Part shown: piece after piece, positions 55,031-64,000 of the stretch | Layout: each line of letters begins with the position of its first letter | Numbering within the stretch: position 1 is the first letter of the stretch | NCBI RefSeq assembly: GCF_051991245.1 | Contig: NC_135411.1 | Coordinates: 57,131,267-57,195,266, forward strand | Direction of reading: 5' to 3' | Length of the DNA: 64,000 bases | Source of the DNA: Festucalex cinctus | Taxonomy: Eukaryota > Chordata > Actinopteri > Syngnathiformes > Syngnathidae | Program-made: the position numbers and the translations under genes | The notes under the pieces: generated by a model | Database searches by the model: none | Told to the model about the DNA's origin: nothing | Seen by the model: only the letters and a program-made list of their open reading frames with translations

Positions 55031-56429
55031 TCACTGGCATCGGGTCAAAAGCTTGTACCACTAAAATGGCCACTTTTCAGGAGACCCCGAAAATGGTAAG
55101 TTTGTTAAACCATTTACATTGCATCATTAAAGAGAGCAAGCCATTTTCAACAACTTTATAGATTGGGCAATTATTTGAAAAAAAACAACAACAACACCCA
55201 TACATGTAATAGCATAGATTTGTGAACAAAATATGAAATTTGCCCAAATAGTGAGTTCAGCCCGACGCCAGCGATACACGATGCCTTTCCACCTAAATGA
55301 GGTGGACACTGACACTGGTGGGCAAACTGAATGAAGTTAATAAAAATAGAATTATAATCTTTTTTTTAATTTTTTTTATAGACAACAATTACCATCAACA
55401 GACACAACTATAAAATCTTCATCGCCATCTGTGTGGTTCTTGTCAGAGCACTTGCTGCTGACGAAAACCAGGCAGATTGATGGCCTAAACTGTGAGAAGC
55501 CACAAGCAAAATACATTCAGATATACAGTAAATACAAAAGAGGGCCTGTTTCAAATTAAATAGGGGCTCTTAATCAATGACAGTGTACACTGTGCAATGA
55601 CAGTAAAGACTTTCTGTGACCTAATTAGCCTTCAGGCACATGTGAAAACGGTATGAGTCAATATCTAATTTAGTGCCTTGCCTGTGTTTGGGGGACTGAT
55701 GACGAGTGACTGTTTTAATGCCTCAGGCACTGGGCGGGAAAAAAACAACAACAACAAAAACAACAAAGGAAGTCAAGCACTAAAGACTGTGCTTCCGGTT
55801 GGAATCCACGAGGGGGCCCTCTAGCATAAACAGTGTTTGATTGTGGTTGGCGCACACTTGTTACAGACCACTAAATAAATAAATACAATAACAATATATA
55901 AGTAAATAAATAAATACAGTTCCACTGTTCATATTTTTCTCTTTAATTTTGTAATATTTACGTAGCAATAAAATGTGGAAAAAGTGAAGCACTGATTAGT
56001 TTCACTGTCACAACTCTACTGCGGATAAAGATTTACAGGTGTACCTAATAAATTCTCCAATGACTTTAATCTGGCTGTAATAACCTTCAAAGTGACATTT
56101 GATTGTGAGTAGTGGGGTTCAGGGGTGTGTGGTAATGACAGTGAGAGGTCTTCACAAGGGATGATCCAACCAGCCTCATCTGCCTCCACTTAAGCGTCTG
56201 GAAGCAAACGATGACATCTTAACATCTCCAAGAGCCGCAAACCACACACAAGAAAGCACCAATTTCGTAACTGCTTTTTTTTTTTTTTTTTTTTTTGCTG
56301 TCCTTTGCAACAAGGCAAATCAACAAAGGAAGATTGACAAGGGTGAGGAAGGTTATGTTTTCTTCCCTTAATGAGGAGTGATGCAAGGGATAACTGGCAT
56401 CAAAGACTAGCAACTAACTCGTCACAACA
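55030..56429. other. Intergenic between the two parts of the degenerate array
   Basis: Unique sequence with (AAAT)n near 55875-55915 and a poly(T) tract near 56274-56297. The block at 55530-55740 is repeat-free and includes CCTAATTAGCC. Confidence 0.4.
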
Positions 56430-57085
56430 ATTTTCAATCTTTGTTTATGAAAACACATCCGCTAATTTGGTGAAGGATTCTAATTGTTTCAAGTGCTTAA
56501 GAAAACAGGTAAAGTAGGTTTTGGCCAAGAATAAATCATGTTTGCTGTTTTATTAAAAACATTCACTAAATGATCTTTTACGGAAACATCAGGTTAAAAA
56601 CAATGTCATTTATTTCATGTTACTGAAAAAGCATACATTAGTTTTGTCGAAGACTATAAATCATCTTTAATGTTTCTGAAAACACATACAGTATAGATTA
56701 CTGCACTGGTACTACTAAAATATATTTTTATGTTTTCTTCAAATACATAAATTCACTAAATAGAATATTGCCTTTAATGTTTACGTATCTTTTCCTTGCT
56801 GTTTTGTGGGTTTAGAAGAGGGGAAGTCATGCACATGAACGTATCAACCTTAGATGCCCTATGATTAAGGGAATTATAAAATAAACCTGACAAATTGATA
56901 ACTAAATCATCTTTGACCATTCCAGAGGGGGGAAAAAAAAGTAAAAAGTTTAACAACATGTACTCTATAAAGTCTATATCATCTTTGTCATTAACAAAAA
57001 CAAAAACAAAAAAACAACAATACAAAAACCCAATATTCGGTTTGTCAATTAAATTGTCTTGATATGAATGAAAGCAAGTGCGCTG
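56430..57085. repeat. Degenerate repeat array, part 2
   Basis: TCTTTGTTTATGAAAACACA, GCATACATTAGTTTTGTCGA, AATCATCTTTAATGTTTCTG and CCTTTAATGTTTACG continue the unit of 53790-55030. An outlying pair of units occurs near 58765-58870. Confidence 0.55.
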
Positions 57086-60000
57086 AAGACTCAAAATTGT
57101 TCTTACGTTAATAGAAGACTGTGACTCTTGACCTCAGGTAAAATACTCCAAGGTTAGGCAACTCAAACACTTAAAAGGGCTTTGTAAACTCAACTTGCTG
57201 GCCAAACCAAACATGCAAAACCAGGGGTCAAATGTTCCAACTCGTTGGTCCCACGATCTGTCAATGTGTTTGCGTGTGCGCCTTTGCGACTTTTTAGCCC
57301 GGCAACAAGCTTCTTAATGAGGGGGAAAACAACAAGAAAAACAAGTCTAACGGCCAATGTCATTGTAACCTTATTTTCCTCGGTTGACGCTTGTGAAAAC
57401 CTTTTTCTAGTTTCAGAACTCGGGTGAAATTTGAGATGAAACGTGCCTTTTTACACAACTTCATTTGTGCAGATGTAAAAGCAAAATTCAGATGGAACAC
57501 ATTAGAACGGTAAAAGTGGATAAACAATATTCCTCATCAATATGTCATCAGTGCAGAATAATCGTGAAAACGGAGACACGCACATGCACTCGGGTCTGTG
57601 ATAGAATCAGTCATCCAGTATATCGACGGGTTCTCGGTCCAAATATAAAAGGATTAGCTCAGTTTGGCTGGCTGTACGGTTGCTAGGCAACAGCCCAGTC
57701 CAGGTTAGACACGCGGCTTGACCCTCGCGCCAATATAATACTGTCATTATGTTGAATATTCTTAACTGCAAAAAACACAAAACAAAGATATAGCTAAATA
57801 TTGACTGTTTCATAAGAGAGTATTTTGAATTTGATGCTGTATTGTGCAAGTGTAATGAAGCGACTGATTTACACAAGGAAATGGGGCTCATGGTTAGTTT
57901 GTGGTTTATTCAGTCTTTGACTCAGAAGACAGTAGATTACTTAGAGAATCTAGATAAACTCTGGCAAAAAAACACACACACACACACACAAAATACTGTA
58001 GGCTACATGTTGAAAGAGCACCTACAGTATAGTATATCTCGCTTACAATATATACACATTAATTCTGCGTCATATTCACTCATACACAGGGGAAAGCATA
58101 AGTGGACTCATTTGGACCTTATGAGGTTTTGCTGTTGGAAGTTAGAACATTGCATCTGAATATACTGAGAACTTGGAGACTGTTAAAGCTGATAAAAGGG
58201 TAGTCTTAATCACAAATGCTGCCAGAATTCCAAATGATTGTATACATTTGTCCAACAGGTGGCGGTGGTGCAACACGGTGAGCGGGGAAGAGAAAGAAAG
58301 TAGAAAAAAAAGAAAAGAAAAAAAAGTCTTCCACTCCAAACAATTCAGACAGCAGTTTGTTAAGGCCTTGACTTGATCAATTAACATTACATATTATATC
58401 TCATGATATGGCAGGGTGTTTGGGGAGATCATTTTTAACTAAATGGCGCACAGTCAACATATACAGTATACTGTACTGTATGAACAGCCACCATGGACTT
58501 TGAGCAGCTAATGATTAACTGATGGGACATATGTGTGTGTTTTATACGGGCCGTCGTTCGTCGTAAGAGTTTCTAAAAAGGGATGCCATGCCGGTAGAGT
58601 TAAAACAAACAAGTAGAACCTCCCCCAAAAAACGTGCCTTGCCTTTTTCTGTGTTATAATGAAACCAGCAAAGAAAGTTTCCAGCCAGCGATGGCAAAGA
58701 GGAAAAGTGCAACAATAACTAAATTTCTTGATGCTTTGGGAAAAACAGATGATTTCAATTCATTAAATACTGCCATCTTTGATGTTTAGAAAATACAAAC
58801 CACACTGCCTTTTTGATGTATCCAAAAACATGTTCAGAAGGTTTAGAGATGACTCAAAATTGTCCACAATGGTTACTAAAAGCTTGTTGAAATTAGGGAC
58901 GCATGCTGACACTTTGCGACACGTCTGTACTTGTAAAGCAGCTTCGATACAAGGACACCTGATAGCAGCCTGTCATCATGTACGATACTATGAATTCTGT
59001 CTTCTGCATGTGGTTTCCATGGGGGCAGCTAGCAAAGTTTTTCAAAAAGTAAATATGCATATAGGTTCAAGACGGGCTAATGAATAGCATTTGTATTACA
59101 ATAAACCAGTAAATAATATCTGAGCACAATACTCAGATGCTTATACTCTATTTTTTCTATACAGTACTGTGAAAAATGGGTTAAATTACTTCAGCTTTGC
59201 ATCGTTGTGTCATCATCAATAGCCATGTGCTATCTGCATATGTGCACCCCACTGCCCCCCAAGAGGTCAACAGAAGCAGTACAACTGACACAGGAGATCG
59301 AGCTCCTGGTTAAACGTGGAATAGGATTATTTTGCAAAGCGTTATATTCGAGTGAAATGTATGCTACCTTGAAATAATGTTTTTAAATTTTATTTTAACC
59401 AATATTTGACAAAATAAATTTTTTTCATCAAATTACAAGAAATAATGACATTATCGAGTATCGGTACTCAATAGTGGTGAGTACTCAAAATGTAAGTGCA
59501 TCCCTATTCCAAATAGGCCTTCAGTTAATTTGAGCTCATGTGTCCATTGGGAACGGAAACAGAAACGTAGAGTCTGCCACAAACTTGTCAATCAATCCAG
59601 ATTTGAAGACTAGATTAAAAGCCGCGTGAATTTGGACACTGCCGTGGGGTTGACGTTCACTGAAGTTATGTGGCCATCAAATTCAGTCTTTGGAGGACGC
59701 ACCCCACATATTTGAAGCAGCTTTTGATATTTCAATGTCACACATACCTTAGGGTCATTTAAGACAATAAATTGTTTACAAATAAATGTATATGTCGGTC
59801 GAAGATGAAACTGTTTTTGCAAAAGCACATAAACGTTATACTGGTTGTTAGTTTCAACGAACAGAAGTAATAAATGCACATTTTTTGGACAGTTCAAACT
59901 GGGAAGTCAAAATGCGTTTGACTTTGGCGGTTCTGCCCAATTTTCTGTACATGCAACATCAAAACAAAAAGTGCTCAATCAAAAAAAAATAAAAATAAAA

Positions 60001-61225
60001 AATAAAAAATAAAAAATAAAAAAATAGCAGCCTCGATAGCAAATGCTACCTGAGCAAATGATGAGGTGCTTGCGCTGGAGACAAATTATTGGTCTCTCTT
60101 TAATGGTTTGCTGGTGAGGTAAAGCAGTTCTGTCTGGACCACCGAACACCAATGAGGGTCAGGTCTGGTATTTAGACATGTAGGCATTTATAAAAATAAG
60201 ATCTGAATAACATTTTTATACGGAGCCTAATTCTAATCAAGGTAACAATGAACTGATCCAAAACAAAGCCATGCATTTAAATAATGTTTGGCATTGCAGA
60301 AAAAGTCATTGTAACAAGTATTGGAAAGAGTTGGAATATATACATTATCATCCATTTTCTATAGTGTATGCTGACTACAAACTGACTACAGACCCCCATT
60401 GTGCTAAATACAGATGTTAAAAAATTACATATTTTTGAAAATGTTTTCCTAGCTGAATTCCCATTCATGATCATTCTTTTCAGTGTCATTTTTCCAAATA
60501 ACTTTCATGTTTTCACAATCCATCCATAGGCGAGAGGCTCCGAGGGCGTTAACACATTTCAAAGCTTTACAAAGGTAGTAGAGCAGCCTACACATAAAGC
60601 ACATCTTTTTCAACAATGCCAACATTTATTTCCAATTATCAAAACTTAATGGCGGCCTTCTGGCACCATAACAATGGAATTCTGGCAGCAGAACAAAAAT
60701 CGCATCCAAGAAGAGACCTTCAAGTTCGAATAAATTTAAAGGCAGAGTTGTTCTTTTGTGATTGATAGTGCTTTGTGAACATACTGTAGTTAGCTAATGT
60801 TCTCTGCGCAATGACTTCATTTCATAGTCCCATATGTTGTACTCCAAACTGTAACTCAGGGGAGATACGTCATACTGAAGAGCTTCGTGAATGTACAGTG
60901 ACATTCACATGTTTATCACATTGCCAGGGTGTCAAGACACTGCAATGGTGAGGAGCTAAGAGCTGATGATGCAGCCAAAGTGACTTAGTGGAGAGCTTCC
61001 CTTGGTCACACACACACAGATACACACACAAAACGGCAGCACTTAGTGGCTTCTTGGATCCGTCAGCTCACGCGCCGGAAGATGACAGGAAATTCCACAG
61101 TTTGCTATGTCGCGCTTGAACACAGTCCAAAGCGGTGAGGGTGTGGCGGCGCCGAGATACTGGCCCTGGAAGGATGTGGGGGGTTGAGATAAGTGCTTCG
61201 GGGGCGGGGGCGTGGCAGGTAAGCT
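57086..61225. other. Intergenic upstream array to gpr146 3' end
   Basis: No gene supported. (AAAAT)n at about 59985-60024; a hAT-like repeat end (CGAGTATCGGTACTC ... AAGTGCATCCCTATT) near 59455-59510. TTTATT at 60625-60630 could be the gpr146 polyadenylation signal read on the minus strand. Confidence 0.45.
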
Positions 61226-62227
61226 TCACGTGACCACTTGCTGCACCGCGGAGCGTTCGCGTGGGCACGACTGGTCCCGGCAGCGCAGCCTGGCCAGCAG
61301 CCGCCGCAGCTTGTTGGAGAAGTTCTTGTTCATCTGCCGGTACATGAGCGGCATGGCGAAGCTGCTGGAGAACGCCAGCAGCTTGGACAGGCAGCACAGG
61401 AAATAGTAGGTGGGCAAGTAGCGCGAGCCGCCCACGTACGCGGGCGCGCCGGCCACCGTGTGCACCAGGAGTGTCACGTAGTACGGCGTCCACAGCGCAA
61501 ACTGCACGCACACGGAGGCCAGTAGCAGCCGGTGGATGGATGGGTCCAAGCGGGCCGAGTCCTGGTCCAGCGGCGTGGACTCCTTGCGGATGCGCAGGAT
61601 GAGCGCAAAGGCGTACAGGACCGCCACGGCGGGCACCACGTAGCCGATGAACATCATGATGGCGTCGGCCGCCTCCTTGTTCTGCATCTTGGAGCACTCC
61701 ACCATCTTGGTGGAGATGTGGTTGCACACGTAGAAGAGCAGCGAGGAGAAGCTGGTGAGCACGGCGCCGCCCCAGATGAAGCCGCAAACGTGCTTGGTGT
61801 TGTACACGCTGGACATGTAGGTGCGCGGCAGGGCGCGCTCGATGTAGTAGTCCAGACTGAGCAGCGTGGTGGAGTACATGATGACCAGCGAGGAGATGTT
61901 GAAGAGGATGAGCAGCGTGATGTACACCTCGTTGGTGTACTCCCATGCGTGCCAGCGGGTGAAGGTGGAGCTGAGCAGCTCCACGGGCGCCACCGCGTTA
62001 AGCACCAGGCCCGCGATGGCCATGTTGACAAAGTAGACGTCGGGCATGGTCATGGATACCTTGTTGGAAAGGTTGACGGCAACCAGCAGCACGTTGTAGC
62101 AAAGGCCAAGCGGGAAGCACACCAGCAGGTAGACCAGGGACAGCACCGACAGGATCAAGCCAAAGTCCTGGCACAGGCGGAAGTCCACACTGGTTTCCGT
62201 CTCATTGTAAACCATGCAGATCCACAT
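61226..62227 (-). CDS. gpr146: Probable G-protein-coupled receptor 146
   Basis: An orphan class A receptor; in mammals it promotes hepatic cholesterol output via ERK/SREBP2, and C-peptide has been proposed as a ligand. The frame from ATG 62227 gives 333 residues, the same length as I recall for human GPR146, starting MWICMVYNET (N-glycan site at Asn8). Diagnostic strings: LGLCYNVLLVAVNL, SMTMPDVYFVNMAIAGLVL, YIERALPRTYM, SVYNTKHVCGFIWGGA, LLAFSSSFAMPLMYRQMN and the C-terminal VQQVVT. The DRY position reads DYY (126-128) and helix 7 lacks NPxxY, both in keeping with this atypical receptor. An acceptor CTCATTGCAG at about 62263-62272 lies just upstream, so the ATG opens the coding exon and the 19 in-frame codons before it are not needed. 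It is the genomic neighbour of gper1, as in human 7p22.3. Confidence 0.95.
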   Translation of the reverse strand: MWICMVYNETETSVDFRLCQDFGLILSVLSLVYLLVCFPLGLCYNVLLVAVNLSNKVSMTMPDVYFVNMAIAGLVLNAVAPVELLSSTFTRWHAWEYTNEVYITLLILFNISSLVIMYSTTLLSLDYYIERALPRTYMSSVYNTKHVCGFIWGGAVLTSFSSLLFYVCNHISTKMVECSKMQNKEAADAIMMFIGYVVPAVAVLYAFALILRIRKESTPLDQDSARLDPSIHRLLLASVCVQFALWTPYYVTLLVHTVAGAPAYVGGSRYLPTYYFLCCLSKLLAFSSSFAMPLMYRQMNKNFSNKLRRLLARLRCRDQSCPRERSAVQQVVT

Positions 62228-62262
62228 CGCTGGACCCTGGACCAGGTCAGGCCGCGGGTGGA
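62228..62262 (-). other. gpr146: gpr146 5' UTR part of the coding exon
   Basis: Runs from the predicted 3' splice site (exon starting at 62262) to the base before the ATG; it implies an upstream non-coding exon. Confidence 0.5.
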
Positions 62263-62500
62263 CTGCAATGAGAATCAGAATCACATTTATTGGACAGAGT
62301 CAATAGGCAATATCGAGTGTCCAGTGGTACAGTAACAATGATCAACAAAAATGTGCAAATGACAGAGCAGAGGTTCTCAAACTTTTTACACCAAGTACCA
62401 GTCTCAAAATAATACCAAAAATAAAATACTATGACATAGTTGGGGTGTTAAAAATTGTTCATTAAAAACCATGCAAAAGCCTGGTTGCCCACCAGGCTTA

Positions 62501-63213
62501 TGCTACATTCACACCAACAGCGGGGGAGGCGTTTCCGGCGGCGCCATTGCATTGATTGTAGTCAATGTACTTTGCGCAGAATGGTGAGATGGGGCGAGAG
62601 GCGGCGCGGGGGACGCGTTTGAGGCGGTATGAGGCGGTGCGGCGAGTTTCGCCCAAGTTGAAAAGTGTGAAGTTTCTACGCGCGTCGCCTCGCGGCAGCC
62701 AATCGGCTTCGGGTACAGGCCACATCACACACAGTGTCCTGTCTGTGGTCACCCTGAGTGCAACAACACGGCCACCCGGGACTGAATGGTGAACAAAGAA
62801 GTAGCATATTGAGTGCCGGTAAGTGTATTTACTTGTTGTTGAACTGTACCAAGGTAGAAATAGTGTTTAGCATGCATTAGCTAAAGCTATTTAAGTGCTA
62901 CCACCGGCCGTCGTATTAAGCAGTAATAAATCACGTGTGTACAATAAATAAATAAATAAATAAATAAATAAATGCCGCTGCTGGACAAAATAGTACCCCG
63001 GCTGTATAGTGCCAGTTAAGAAGTACTTGGCAGTGCTCTCTTTTGTTGACTCGCTAAAGTGCTCTACAGTAGTCGTTAACCAAGCGACACACCTCCTTCT
63101 CTCCGGTGTGTGCGTATGCACGAATGAGTGGTATGTGTTCCAAAAAACGCAATGAAATGCTAGCAAAGGAAGCATTCCAGAACGCCGCCCCTTCTGTTGG
63201 TGTGAATGTAGCA
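62501..63213. mobile_element. PIF/Harbinger-type MITE with TTA target duplication
   Basis: Perfect 20-bp inverted ends TGCTACATTCACACCAACAG at 62501-62520 and (reverse) 63194-63213. TTA flanks both sides (62498-62500, 63214-63216), as for Harbinger transposition. The 713-bp body is GC-rich near the left end (GGCG/CGCC clusters) and contains (AAAT)n at 62942-62973. No transposase. Confidence 0.9.
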
Positions 63214-63216
63214 TTA

Positions 63217-64000
63217 TAAAGCACTGGGGGAAACCCTGGATTCTTAAATGCATGTCACAAACAAATTGTGCCTAAAAAAAAAGTTCAAAAACAAGCAGTC
63301 CTTAAATACTACCGGTACTTGTGTTAAATATAACCAAATTGGTAGAGCGGTAATTCATTTGTGGACCCTGAGAGAGCAACCACATACCAAGGCCCAGTGG
63401 CATGTGTACAACCCCTTGAGAATCACTGATGTAAATGAAGCGAGATGTAATGAATAATAGAGTAATAAAGGCTCTACACTATGCAAATTAGCAAAGTGTC
63501 ACTATGAAATTACAAGGCAACCATTTAAGCAGTAAGTGGAGTGTCTGCTGGGAAAACCTGCATTATTAGAAACAGCACAAATATGAAGTTATTCATTTGC
63601 CGCAGTATTGGGAAAATAGGCCACTAAAGTTTTTTTTAATTTTTTTTTTTTTTTTATTTGGTCATCTGCATGCCACATGATGACGATTAACTCCAGCGTT
63701 TGGGTTTTTGCTTTCTTTTGCCAGTAAAATTATATATACAACTCACATGCAAAACAAGGTTTACGTTTCTTTTAGACAACTGCATGGACGCTTTTAATTT
63801 ATCTAACATGTTTCTGCAAACTGCTGCGGCCTTCCTCAATTGAAAATATTTCTTTGCTGTCATATACAATACAAAGAAGCCTATGGTATCCCTTATGAAG
63901 TGTCATTCATACCAATATTTACTGGAATTATGATTATGCTACTGATAGAGTACGGCATGTTTCATTTTCACTTTATTTTGAGGACAGTCAAAACTTCGGG
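63217..64000. other. Right edge of window, no gene seen
   Basis: AT-rich sequence with a poly(T) tract at about 63630-63657. Nothing gene-like. Confidence 0.5.

Noticed and set aside
61532..62335. 267-codon plus-strand frame opposite gpr146, and a 292-codon minus frame at 61068-61946
   Set aside because: Both overlap gpr146 in other frames and arise from its GC-rich third positions; no family similarity.

Overview
The window is vertebrate nuclear DNA, almost certainly from a ray-finned (teleost) fish. Genes are split by short GT-AG introns and lie in an AT-rich background full of microsatellites, tRNA-derived SINEs, a Tc1-type transposon and hAT, piggyBac, mariner and Harbinger-type MITEs. 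The encoded proteins look like fish orthologues of well-known vertebrate genes. I see no bacterial-style operons, CRISPR arrays, rRNA or functional tRNA genes. The repeat content would suit a percomorph such as a syngnathid, but I cannot fix the species.

Layout. 1-8.4 kb (+): the last three recognisable coding exons of a Shisa-family AMPA-receptor auxiliary subunit (shisa9-like), ending in a PDZ ligand. 8.4-16.7 kb: intergenic repeats, including SINEs, (AT)n and (ATT)n tracts and a CR1/L2-type LINE fragment. 17.08-18.82 kb (+): igfals, the leucine-rich acid-labile subunit of the circulating IGF complex, in one large exon. 18.8-27.9 kb: intergenic DNA with several MITEs. 42.9-27.98 kb (-): unkl (unkempt-like). 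I could rebuild all 14 coding exons in frame, giving about 722 residues with six CCCH zinc fingers, a coiled coil and a C-terminal RING. Its start lies in a CpG-rich block with an NRF1-type site. 43-50.5 kb: intergenic, with a pentanucleotide microsatellite carrying a hAT MITE, and a dead Tc1-like element with 239-bp inverted repeats. 51.57-50.54 kb (-): gper1, the G-protein-coupled oestrogen receptor, in one coding exon. 52-61 kb: intergenic, including a degenerate repeat array at 53.8-57.1 kb. 62.23-61.23 kb (-): gpr146, an orphan class A GPCR, in one coding exon. A Harbinger-type MITE sits just upstream of it.

The genes do not form a pathway. What links them is old linkage: orthologues of shisa9, igfals and unkl are on human 16p13 and those of gper1 and gpr146 on human 7p22. 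Here both groups are contiguous, as expected if those human segments were once joined. I found no convincing new multi-gene system. The strongest unusual signals are the structured mobile elements with intact target-site duplications, a nested 1.5-kb inverted-repeat element inside unkl, the 3-kb degenerate repeat array near gper1/gpr146, and small departures in igfals, gper1 and unkl from their usual family form.
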